This document shows, piece by piece, positions 53,689-61,182 of a DNA stretch of 64,000 nucleotides. The DNA lies in assembly GCA_003416985.1 (NCBI GenBank), contig QVIN01000006.1, forward strand, positions 62,001-126,000, given 5' to 3'. The stretch's first letter is position 1. Every line of letters begins with the position of its first letter. The notes under the pieces are model-generated. The model worked only from the letters and a program-made list of their open reading frames with translations. It was not told the DNA's origin and ran no database searches. Both the position numbers and the translations under genes were made by a program. Source of the DNA: Duganella sp. BJB480. GTDB taxonomy: Bacteria > Pseudomonadota > Gammaproteobacteria > Burkholderiales > Burkholderiaceae_D.

Positions 53689-54561
53689 ATGGCCAAATTC
53701 CCCCGCCGCCGAGTCAAGAATGGCGCAGCCCAAGCCAAAACGCCCCAGATGTCGCGCTTTAGCCGCTTCGCACGCCGCGCCAGGGGCGAGGACCTCGACC
53801 GGCCGCGCCATCGCGGAATCTACCTGCTGCCGAACGCCTTCACCACCGCCGCCCTGTTCTGCGGCTTCTACGCCATCGTCATGGCGATGAACCAGAAATT
53901 CGAACACTCCGCCTGGGCCATCTTCATCGCCATGGTGCTCGACGGCCTCGATGGCCGCGTCGCGCGCCTGACCAACACCCAGAGCGAATTCGGCGCCCAG
54001 TACGACTCGCTGTCGGACATGGTGTCCTTCGGCGCCGCGCCGGCGCTGGTGATCTACGAATGGTCGCTGCGCGGCCTGGGCAAGCTGGGCTGGATCGCCG
54101 CCTTCGTCTACTGCGCCGGCGCCGCGCTGCGCCTGGCCCGCTTCAACACCAATATCGAAGTGGTCGACAAGCGCTTCTTCCAGGGCTTGCCGTCGCCATC
54201 GGCCGCCGCGTTGGTGGCCGGCTTCGTGCTGCTGATGGTGGACCAGGAAGTGCCCGGCCTCCAACTGAGCTGGGTCTCGTGGAGCATCGCCGTGTTCGCC
54301 GGCCTGACCATGGTGACCAATGTGCCGTTCTACAGTTTTAAGGACGTGAACTTCCGCAAGTCGGTGCCGTTCATCGCGGTGTTCCTGATCGCGCTGGTGT
54401 TCGCGCTGGTGTCGATCGATCCGCCGAAGGTGCTGTTCCCGATCTTCATCGCCTACGGCCTGTCGGGCTATGTGGTGTCGGCATGGCGGCTGGCCAAGGG
54501 CAAGAAGGTCAGCCTGATCCAGATCGACGAGGACAGCAACGACCCCAGCGAACGGCGCTAA
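53689..54561 (+). CDS. pssA: CDP-diacylglycerol-serine O-phosphatidyltransferase
   Basis: A 290-residue integral membrane enzyme that makes phosphatidylserine, the precursor of phosphatidylethanolamine. The CDP-alcohol motif D-G-x2-A-R-x8-G-x3-D-x3-D reads DGLDGRVARL, FGAQYDSLSD. Six to eight TMs follow. A basic N-terminal tail of about 40 residues (KFPRRRVKNG) precedes TM1. The ATG follows GGAACCCC. The gene precedes leuA by 60 bases. Confidence 0.94.
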   Translation: MAKFPRRRVKNGAAQAKTPQMSRFSRFARRARGEDLDRPRHRGIYLLPNAFTTAALFCGFYAIVMAMNQKFEHSAWAIFIAMVLDGLDGRVARLTNTQSEFGAQYDSLSDMVSFGAAPALVIYEWSLRGLGKLGWIAAFVYCAGAALRLARFNTNIEVVDKRFFQGLPSPSAAALVAGFVLLMVDQEVPGLQLSWVSWSIAVFAGLTMVTNVPFYSFKDVNFRKSVPFIAVFLIALVFALVSIDPPKVLFPIFIAYGLSGYVVSAWRLAKGKKVSLIQIDEDSNDPSERR

Positions 54562-54621
54562 ACCGCAAGGGGCGGCAGGCCCTGAGAATTCAAGCAACGA
54601 AGCAACAGCCACGGAGCCATC

Positions 54622-56169
54622 ATGAGTAACTCATCCAACCGCCTCATCATCTTTGACACCACCCTGCGCGACGGCGAGCAATCGCCCGGCGCCTCGATGA
54701 CCAGGGACGAAAAAGTCCGCATCGCCAAGCAGCTGGAACGGCTGCGGGTGGACGTCATCGAAGCGGGCTTCGCGGCCGCGTCGCAAGGGGACTTCGAATC
54801 CATCAAGGCGATCGCCTCGGTGGTGCGCGAATCGACCATCTGCTCGCTGTCGCGCGCCAACGACCGCGACATCTCGCGCGCGGCCGAAGCGCTGGCGCCG
54901 GCCGAACGCAAACGCATCCACACCTTCATCGCCACCTCCAAGCTGCACATGGAGATGAAGCTGCGCATGCTGCCGGACCAGGTGCTGCTGCAGGCGCGCA
55001 ACGCGGTGCGCTTCGCCCGCCAGTTCACCGACGACATCGAATTCAGCCCGGAAGACGGCAGCCGCTCGGACGAGGATTTCCTGTGCCGCGTGCTGGAAGG
55101 CGTGATCGAGGAGGGCGCGACCACCATCAACTTCCCGGACACGGTGGGCTACGCGGTGCCGGAGATCTTCGGCGAAACCATCCGCCGCCTGCGCGAGCGC
55201 ATCCCCAACTCCGACAAGGCCATCTGGTCGGTGCACTGCCATAACGACCTGGGCCTGGCCGTGGCCAACTCGCTGGCCGGCGTGATGATAGGCGGCGCGC
55301 GCCAGATCGAATGCACCATCAACGGCCTGGGTGAACGCGCCGGCAACACCGCGCTGGAGGAGGTGGTGATGGCGCTGCGCACGCGCAAGGCCTACTACAA
55401 CCTCGAGGTCGGCATCGACACCACGCAGATCGTCGCCGCCTCCAAGATGGTGTCGCAGATCACCGGCTTCGCCGTGCAGCCCAACAAGGCCGTGGTTGGC
55501 GCCAACGCGTTCGCGCACGCCTCCGGCATCCACCAGGACGGCATGCTGAAGTCGCGCGAGACCTACGAGATCATGCGCGCCGAAGACGTGGGCTGGACCG
55601 CCACCAAGATTGTGCTGGGCAAGCTGTCGGGCCGCAACGCCTTCAAGCAGCGCCTGCAGGAGCTGGGCATCGACCTGGAATCGGAAGCGGAGATCAACGC
55701 CGCCTTCGTCCGCTTCAAGGAGCTGGCCGACCGCAAGGCCGACATCTTCGACGAGGACATCCTGGCGCTGGTGTCGGATGAGGAGCAGGCGCAGGAGCGC
55801 GAGTATTACCGCTTCGTGTCGCTGTCGCAGCAATCGAGCTCGGGCCAGACGCCAAGTGCGAAAGTGGTGTTCATGATCGACGGCGAGGAGCACGTCTCCG
55901 AAGGCAAGGGCGACGGCCCGGTCGACGCCACGGTCAACGCGATCGAATCGGAAGTGGGCAGCGGCGCCGAGCTGGTGCTGTTCTCGGTCAATGCGATCAG
56001 CACCGGCACCCAGTCGCAGGGCGAGGTGACGATGCGCTTGTCGAAGGAGGGCCGTATCGTCAACGGCGTCGGCGCCGACCCGGACATCATCGTCGCCTCG
56101 GCCAAGGCCTACCTGTCGGCGTTGAACAAGCTGCACTCGAAAATCGAGCGCGTCAATCCACAACCCTGA
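54622..56169 (+). CDS. leuA: 2-isopropylmalate synthase
   Basis: A 515-residue enzyme that condenses acetyl-CoA with ketoisovalerate, the first step of leucine synthesis. DTTLRDGEQSPGASM is the DRE-TIM motif at the N-terminus; the metal His pair is in SVHCHNDLGLAVANSLAGV, with INGLGERAGNTALEE. The C-terminal regulatory LeuA-dimer domain (from about 390) gives leucine feedback. ilvBNC 7 kb away supplies its substrate pathway. Confidence 0.97.
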   Translation: MSNSSNRLIIFDTTLRDGEQSPGASMTRDEKVRIAKQLERLRVDVIEAGFAAASQGDFESIKAIASVVRESTICSLSRANDRDISRAAEALAPAERKRIHTFIATSKLHMEMKLRMLPDQVLLQARNAVRFARQFTDDIEFSPEDGSRSDEDFLCRVLEGVIEEGATTINFPDTVGYAVPEIFGETIRRLRERIPNSDKAIWSVHCHNDLGLAVANSLAGVMIGGARQIECTINGLGERAGNTALEEVVMALRTRKAYYNLEVGIDTTQIVAASKMVSQITGFAVQPNKAVVGANAFAHASGIHQDGMLKSRETYEIMRAEDVGWTATKIVLGKLSGRNAFKQRLQELGIDLESEAEINAAFVRFKELADRKADIFDEDILALVSDEEQAQEREYYRFVSLSQQSSSGQTPSAKVVFMIDGEEHVSEGKGDGPVDATVNAIESEVGSGAELVLFSVNAISTGTQSQGEVTMRLSKEGRIVNGVGADPDIIVASAKAYLSALNKLHSKIERVNPQP

Positions 56170-56175
56170 ACGAAT

Positions 56176-56658
56176 ATGCGATTTAAAATTATCGGCCTGG
56201 CCGCGCTTGCGCTTTTCACCTCGACCGTTTCCCATGCCGCCGCAAATGGCGGCGCCAGCCCGGACCGGGTCGCCGGCCAATTCGTGGACGCGCTGCAGCA
56301 TCAACGCTTCAAGGAGGCCGCGGCCATGTTCGCGCCGGAGGCAACGCAAAACGCCGAGCGCACATTGAAGCGCGCCGACGACAGCCTTGGCGGTTTTGCG
56401 ACGATGCATCCTGTCGCAACGCTGCCGGACGGGAAGAGCATCAAGCTGGAAGTGCCCGCGCATAAAGGCGTCGCGCAGAAGTTTGTTCAATTCCGGTATG
56501 CTTCCACCGCCAGCGATGGGCAGCCGGTGTTTTACGAATTGAACCTCACGGCCGGCAGCATGCCGCCGAAGGTCTTGTCGTTCGGGCTGCATCTTCCCGC
56601 GAACGATGCGCCATCGACGAAGCGGGCGGATCAACTCGTGAGTGCCATTAACCATTAA
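56176..56658 (+). CDS. Small exported protein, unknown
   Basis: A 160-residue protein with a signal (IIGLAALALFTSTVSHAAA). The mature part has SPDRVAGQFVDALQHQRFKEAAAMFAP, as in DUF3887-like or SnoaL-like binding domains, then two beta-rich segments. It begins 6 bases after the leuA stop, so it may be on the same transcript. Function is unknown. Confidence 0.7.
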   Translation: MRFKIIGLAALALFTSTVSHAAANGGASPDRVAGQFVDALQHQRFKEAAAMFAPEATQNAERTLKRADDSLGGFATMHPVATLPDGKSIKLEVPAHKGVAQKFVQFRYASTASDGQPVFYELNLTAGSMPPKVLSFGLHLPANDAPSTKRADQLVSAINH

Positions 56659-56705
56659 TGCATGCTTGCGAGGGCAATGCATCTGATAACCAGGGAGACG
56701 AAGCA

Positions 56706-56912
56706 ATGGCGCAAGAGAAATCGTGTGTGGAGTGTGGCGGTCGCGAGCATTTTTCAAAAGAAGTCGTTCCTCCTGCTGAACTGCTTCCGGTCGGTCCCCT
56801 CCATGGCGCGAAGTATCGCATCGTTGTTTGCGGCGCTTGCGGCTTCACCCGCTGGTTTGTCGCCGAGCGTTTCCTGCCGCTGGTAAAAGAGAAGTTCGAA
56901 GCGGAGCAGTGA
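56706..56912 (+). CDS. Small zinc-ribbon-like protein
   Basis: A 68-residue protein with two Cys pairs, CVECGG near the N-terminus and CGACGF about 35 residues on, typical of a zinc ribbon. It is otherwise unknown. GGGAGACGAAGCA precedes the ATG. It lies 47 bases past the preceding exported-protein gene. Confidence 0.72.
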   Translation: MAQEKSCVECGGREHFSKEVVPPAELLPVGPLHGAKYRIVVCGACGFTRWFVAERFLPLVKEKFEAEQ

Positions 56913-57112
56913 CGCGCGCGGGGCCGCAGGCCGGCAGGTGCGCCGCGCGTTGCGTCTCCGTGGCAGATCGATATCGGTTGAGTGCTCGATATCCGGACGG
57001 TGCCGAAATCGCGCCACAACCCGAGCTCCAACAAGGCCTGCGCGCTGATGTGCGCGGAAGCCGTGCCTTGGCGCTGCCACCGCTCGCTGGTGGCCGATGC
57101 CCCATAGTACGG

Positions 57113-57559
57113 CTAGTCGTCCAAGGCGGCGGCACAACGCTTGAGCAAGTCGCACAGCAGCCGCGCCTCGTCGGTCGACAGTCTGGAGAGCATCTGCCGC
57201 TCCACCGCGTCGGCGGCTTTCGCGCCGTCGGCGACCGCCTTCTGGCCGGCCTTCGTCAGCTCGGTCATGATAACCCTGCCATGTTCCGGATGCGGACTCC
57301 GCACAATCAGCCCCCCGCGTTCGAGGTTGACGAGGATCCCCTGCATGGTCTGCGGCGTCACGAAGGCCGAGCGGGCCAGGTCGGCATTCGAGATGCGTGG
57401 ATTGCCCGCGATGGCAAGCAACACCGCGTTCTGGGGCGCCGTGATGCCGACCCGCGCCAGTTCGGCATCCAGGCGTTGCCGCAATCGATGCTGCGTGATC
57501 TTCAGGTTGTAGCCGATCCAGTCGGTTCCGCTACGCGGCGCTGAATTCATCGTTGACAT
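57113..57559 (-). CDS. MarR-family transcriptional regulator
   Basis: A 148-residue winged-helix regulator. The DNA-binding part (GITAPQNAVLLAIAGNPRISNADLARSAFVTPQTMQGILVNLERGGLIVRSPHPEHGRVIMTELT) is complete. It is divergent from a VOC protein gene over 54 bases that hold a TATCAG-GGTA-CTGATA operator, so it probably represses both genes in response to a small molecule. MNSAPR at 57550 is an alternative start. Confidence 0.9.
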   Translation of the reverse strand: MSTMNSAPRSGTDWIGYNLKITQHRLRQRLDAELARVGITAPQNAVLLAIAGNPRISNADLARSAFVTPQTMQGILVNLERGGLIVRSPHPEHGRVIMTELTKAGQKAVADGAKAADAVERQMLSRLSTDEARLLCDLLKRCAAALDD

Positions 57560-57578
57560 ATCAGGGGCCTTACATTAG

Positions 57579-57594
57579 TATCAGGGTACTGATA
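57579..57594. promoter_or_regulatory. MarR operator candidate
   Basis: TATCAG-GGTA-CTGATA, a perfect 6-base dyad, lies in the middle of the MarR/VOC divergent region. Confidence 0.6.
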
Positions 57595-57613
57595 TTACTT
57601 GAAAGGACCCGGC

Positions 57614-57988
57614 ATGACAACCACCACACCAATCGGCCCCGACTTCATCGCCTTGCAAGTGCGCGACCTCGACGCATCCCGCAAGTTCTACCTGGAGGTC
57701 TTCGGTTTCGAGGCCTCGTCGCATTGCCCTCCCGGCGCGGTGATCTTCAAGACCGAGCCGATTCCGCTGGCGCTGCGGGTGCCCCTGCGCGAGCTGCCCG
57801 AAGCCGGGCCGCTCGGCGTCGGCATGGCGCTCTGGATCGCGTGCGCCGACGCCGATGCGCTGCACGACCTCATCGTCCAGCGGGGCGGTACGATACTCAG
57901 CCCGCTTGCCGACGGCCCCTTCGGCCGCTTCTTCGCCGCCGCCGATCCCGATGGCTACGCGATCACCTTCCATACGGCGCGCAACTGA
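57614..57988 (+). CDS. VOC-family protein (glyoxalase/resistance type)
   Basis: A 124-residue one-chain VOC protein (FIALQVRDLDASRKFYLEVFGFEAS; the closing FFAAADPDGYAITFH). The first metal-type residue is Gln or not obvious, so a binding role, as in resistance proteins, is as likely as enzymatic activity. AAAGGACCCGGC precedes the ATG. It is probably regulated by the divergent MarR. Confidence 0.85.
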   Translation: MTTTTPIGPDFIALQVRDLDASRKFYLEVFGFEASSHCPPGAVIFKTEPIPLALRVPLRELPEAGPLGVGMALWIACADADALHDLIVQRGGTILSPLADGPFGRFFAAADPDGYAITFHTARN

Positions 57989-58059
57989 CGCTTCGTTCCC
58001 CACCGAAGCAAGCGCCATGTCAACCGGCTATCTTGTCGATTCGATGACAGGAGGCTGTA

Positions 58060-58434
58060 ATGATTAAACTGATGGAGGAGCGCCGCATGATCGCCGTGAT
58101 ATTCGAAGTCATCCCCAGCGCCGAAGGCCGAGCCGAATATCTCGACCGTGCGGCTCAACTGGCGCCATTGCTGGAAAAGATAGATGGCTTCATTTCTATT
58201 GAACGTTTCGAAAGCCTGAAGTCCCCCGGCAAGCTATTGTCGCTGTCGTTCTGGCGAGACGAGCAGGCGGTGCGGGCCTGGCGCGAGCAGGAGCAACACC
58301 GCGAAGCGCAAAGCGCAGGCCGCGCCGGCGTGTTCGACGACTATCGCCTGCGCGTGGCCAGCGTGATCCGCGATTACGGTTTGATGGAGCGTGACGAGGC
58401 CCCGCCATTCCATCCACCGGTGGCCGCGCGATGA
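58060..58434 (+). CDS. Antibiotic biosynthesis monooxygenase (ABM) domain protein
   Basis: A 124-residue ferredoxin-like-fold protein (MIAVIFEVIPSAEGRAEYLDRAAQLAPLLEKIDGFISIERFESLKSPGKLLSLSFWRDEQAV). ABM proteins act on small aromatic or quinoid compounds or on haem. AGGAGG lies 5 bases before ATG 58060; a second good site lies before ATG 58087, where most homologues begin, so the true start may be 58087. It overlaps the ArsR gene by ATGA. Confidence 0.85.
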   Translation: MIKLMEERRMIAVIFEVIPSAEGRAEYLDRAAQLAPLLEKIDGFISIERFESLKSPGKLLSLSFWRDEQAVRAWREQEQHREAQSAGRAGVFDDYRLRVASVIRDYGLMERDEAPPFHPPVAAR

Positions 58435-59129
58435 GCACGCCGCAACCGCGCTTCGCCCGTGTGGCCGCGGCGATCGGCGACCCGACCCGCGCGCTGATGC
58501 TGTCACGCCTGCTCGACGGCCGCTTCTACACCGCCACCGACCTGGCCCAGCATGCCGGCGTCTCCGCGCCGACCGCGTCGCAGCACCTGAAGCTGCTGGT
58601 CGACGAGGGCCTGGCGCGTGTGCGCCCGCAGGGACGCCACCGCTACTACATGCTCGCCGACGGCAACGTCGCCCATGCGCTGGAGGCGCTGCTGCGCGTG
58701 GCCGATGGCGCGCTGCCCGAGACCACGCGCTGGCAGGCGCCGGCCATGCGCGGCCTGCGTCATGCGCGCAGTTGCTACGGCCATCTGGCCGGCGTGCTGG
58801 GCGTGGACATGTGCCGCTGCTTTGTCGAAAATGGCTGGGTCCATGCGGGAGAGGGCGACGGCCATGAGTATCCGCTCACGCCTGCGGGCGAAGCGCAGAT
58901 GCGCCAGCTAGGCATCCAATTGTCCGAGGGCGCGCCGGCGCAGCGCCAGTTGTATGGCTGCGTCGACTGGTCTGAACGCCGCGATCATTTCGCCGGCCCG
59001 CTGGCGGTCGCATTGCTCGACAATTTCGTTGAGCGCGGCTGGCTGCGCCGCGGCGACGATACGCGCGCGCTGGAGGTGCCGGCCAGCGGCAAGGCCGCGC
59101 TGGCCGCGTGGCTCAGAAGCGGAACTTGA
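58431..59129 (+). CDS. ArsR-type HTH regulator with a C-terminal extension
   Basis: A 232-residue protein, about twice the usual ArsR size. The winged HTH (GDPTRALMLSRLLDGRFYTATDLAQHAGVSAPTASQHLKLLVDEGLARV) is followed by a second domain of 130 residues (HARSCYGHLAGVLGVDMCRCF; YGCVDWSERRDHFAGPLAVALLDNFVERGWL) probably for effector binding. No metal-binding Cys pair of arsenic regulators is seen. It is translated with the ABM gene. Its last 17 bases overlap the convergent porin gene. Confidence 0.88.
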   Translation: MSTPQPRFARVAAAIGDPTRALMLSRLLDGRFYTATDLAQHAGVSAPTASQHLKLLVDEGLARVRPQGRHRYYMLADGNVAHALEALLRVADGALPETTRWQAPAMRGLRHARSCYGHLAGVLGVDMCRCFVENGWVHAGEGDGHEYPLTPAGEAQMRQLGIQLSEGAPAQRQLYGCVDWSERRDHFAGPLAVALLDNFVERGWLRRGDDTRALEVPASGKAALAAWLRSGT

Positions 59130-59925
59130 CGTAGGCCGCCGGCCCGTTCAGGCGCACGTTCACATCGGTCGCATCGCGGTCGCGATTCAGGCTGATCTTG
59201 GTCGCGCTGTATTCCGCCACCACGCCGACGGCGGGCGTCGGATACCATTCCACGCCGATGGCGCCGCCGTAGATATGGCCGTGGATGCTGCCGCCGCTCT
59301 TCCTGATGCCGCTTGCATCGACGTACATGCGTACGTTCTGCGAGAACGCGTGGTGCCAGCCCAGCTCCAGCAAGGGAGCGAAGGCGCTTTCATTTTCCGA
59401 GTAGCTGGCGTTGCCGGCGATCCCGTTCAGCACGCCGCTCGCGGTGCCGTCGACCCGCGCGCGGTAGTAGGCGGCGCCGACGCCGATGCCGAACACGTCG
59501 TTGCCGCTGCCCAGCCACCATTTGTAGGCCAGGTTGGCCAGGTCCAGCTTCAGCTTGGCGTCCAGCTTGCCGTTGCCGGTCAGCGGAATGCCGTTGCGGT
59601 TGGTGGCGCCGCTCAGGCTGGGGTTGTAGGTCTTGCTGTAGTTGTAGTAATCGAAGTCCAGGCCCTGCGTATCGCCCAGCAGCAGTTGCGCCCTCACGCG
59701 CGGCAGCGTGACATGGTCGGCCTTGTAGCTGCCGCTGTCGATGTGGCCGTAGTTGGTGTCGCCTTCGAAATTGATGCGCGGATTGGCGTAGTAGGCGCCG
59801 ATCGATACGCTGGCGCGGTCCAGCGCCGGGGAAGGTTCGGCCCAGGCTATCGCGGTGGCGGTGCTCAGGCCGAGCAGGGCGGCGGTATAGATGGCATGGC
59901 GGGCCGGCGGCGTGCGTAGGAACAT
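59113..59925 (-). CDS. OmpW-family outer-membrane porin
   Basis: A 270-residue outer-membrane protein. The signal (YTAALLGLSTATAIAWA) and alternating strands that end in Phe (GPAAYVKFRF) are typical of an eight-strand barrel. GIGVGAAYYRARVDGT and GVEWYPTPAVGVVAEYSATKI resemble OmpW-like barrels. Transport of small hydrophobic compounds is known for the family. Confidence 0.78.
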   Translation of the reverse strand: MFLRTPPARHAIYTAALLGLSTATAIAWAEPSPALDRASVSIGAYYANPRINFEGDTNYGHIDSGSYKADHVTLPRVRAQLLLGDTQGLDFDYYNYSKTYNPSLSGATNRNGIPLTGNGKLDAKLKLDLANLAYKWWLGSGNDVFGIGVGAAYYRARVDGTASGVLNGIAGNASYSENESAFAPLLELGWHHAFSQNVRMYVDASGIRKSGGSIHGHIYGGAIGVEWYPTPAVGVVAEYSATKISLNRDRDATDVNVRLNGPAAYVKFRF

Positions 59926-60036
59926 GGATGACTCCGATCGTCTGGCGATTGAATTTCAGAATCTTAGCAATCGGCCAGCACGATCAGCGTCGGCGCACTT
60001 CCAAATACGCCGTGGGACTGGTCCTACTCGTCCTTG

Positions 60037-60522
60037 TTAGCGGCGACGCGATTCCCGCTCCGGATCCGGCCCGTTGACCATGGCCTGGACGATGCCGTTG
60101 CGGTCGAATTCCACGTGCATCACGGAATCCCACACGTTCTGTTCCTTGTAGCGATACACCCACACATCGCCGTCCACGCTGGCGTAGTGCACCTGTTGCG
60201 CCGGCCGGCCGAAGGTGCTGAGGACGGTTTGCTTGCTATCCTTGCGCGGCTTGATGGTGGCGAACTTCTCGCTGCTGAGCACCTGTTCGAAGGAAATCAG
60301 CTTGCCGTCCGGGCCGATGCGGGCCATGTGGGTGTACTGGCCGAACGGGCCGCCGGCGTACTCGAGCATGATGTCCTGGCCGTTGGCATAGGTGGCGGTG
60401 GGCTGGCCCAGCTTGGCTTTGACGGCGTCGACGGGCTCGCCGGCCGCCAGCGGAGGGGTGTTGAGACTGGCGCAAGCGCTCAGCACGGCTGGCAAAATTG
60501 CCAGAAAGATCAGTTTTTTCAT
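60037..60522 (-). CDS. Small outer-membrane lipoprotein (BamE/OmlA-like fold)
   Basis: A 161-residue lipoprotein. The lipobox is in AILPAVLSAC. PVDAVKAKLGQPTATYANGQDIMLEYAG then repeats with TIKPRKDSKQTVLSTFGRPAQQVHYAS, so it has two BamE-like (G-P-x-x / LG-x-P) halves. Members support outer-membrane assembly; the true role is unknown. ATG 60522 is chosen over 60558 because of the signal sequence. Precedes nothing on its strand. Confidence 0.75.
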   Translation of the reverse strand: MKKLIFLAILPAVLSACASLNTPPLAAGEPVDAVKAKLGQPTATYANGQDIMLEYAGGPFGQYTHMARIGPDGKLISFEQVLSSEKFATIKPRKDSKQTVLSTFGRPAQQVHYASVDGDVWVYRYKEQNVWDSVMHVEFDRNGIVQAMVNGPDPERESRRR

Positions 60523-60690
60523 CGCACACCCCTCTATAGGACCGGAAAGATAGAACAATTGTAGCCAACACAGGATACATGTGGAAGATTTTCCGCTATA
60601 CTTCCGGGTCTGGTCTTTGGATCAGTTTTTTTTGAAGTTCACGGTGGGCAGGGTTCAGACTCCGCGCACCGCATGTTAAAGGTAAATATC

Positions 60691-60960
60691 ATGACCGTAG
60701 AAAACATCAACAAAGCCGCCATTATCGCGGACAACGCCCGTGGTCAAAAAGACACCGGCTCCCCGGAAGTTCAAGTTGCGCTGCTGACCGCACGCATCAA
60801 CGAATTGAACGGCCACTTCAAGGCACACAGCAAGGATCACCACTCGCGTCGTGGTCTGATCATGATGGTTAACCGTCGTAAGAGCCTGCTGTCCTACCTG
60901 AAGGGCAAAGATGCTACCCGTTACCGCGATCTGATCGCTAAACTGGGTCTGCGTAAGTAA
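60691..60960 (+). CDS. rpsO: 30S ribosomal protein S15
   Basis: An 89-residue ribosomal protein that binds 16S rRNA early in assembly. GSPEVQVALLTARINELNGHFK and HHSRRGLIMMVNRRKSLLSYL are the family signature. AAAGGTAAATATC precedes the ATG. The rpsO-pnp order is as in most proteobacteria. Confidence 0.98.
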   Translation: MTVENINKAAIIADNARGQKDTGSPEVQVALLTARINELNGHFKAHSKDHHSRRGLIMMVNRRKSLLSYLKGKDATRYRDLIAKLGLRK

Positions 60961-60984
60961 TTTTTGCGTCATCCGGCTTAATCG

Positions 60985-61019
60985 AAATGCCTGCGCCAGT
61001 TTGCTGACGCGGGCATTTT
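60985..61019 (+). terminator. Hairpin between rpsO and pnp
   Basis: AAATGCC-T-GCG-C-CAG pairs with CTG-A-CGC-G-GGCATTT, a long imperfect stem with a T-rich end. It may terminate rpsO or act as an RNase III site in the rpsO-pnp transcript, as in E. coli. Confidence 0.65.
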
Positions 61020-61182
61020 GTCATTTTCGCCGGGAAAAACTTGCCAAGCAGAATAGCGTCTTGGCGGTGCGACATGGAATTCCTGGGTTTTAGCAGTTGC
61101 AGTAAAGATGGTAACTATGCCATCTGTGGTGAGGTGAACGACAGCCCCTGAAAATCTGTCGGCAAATAGAAAGGGATTACCC

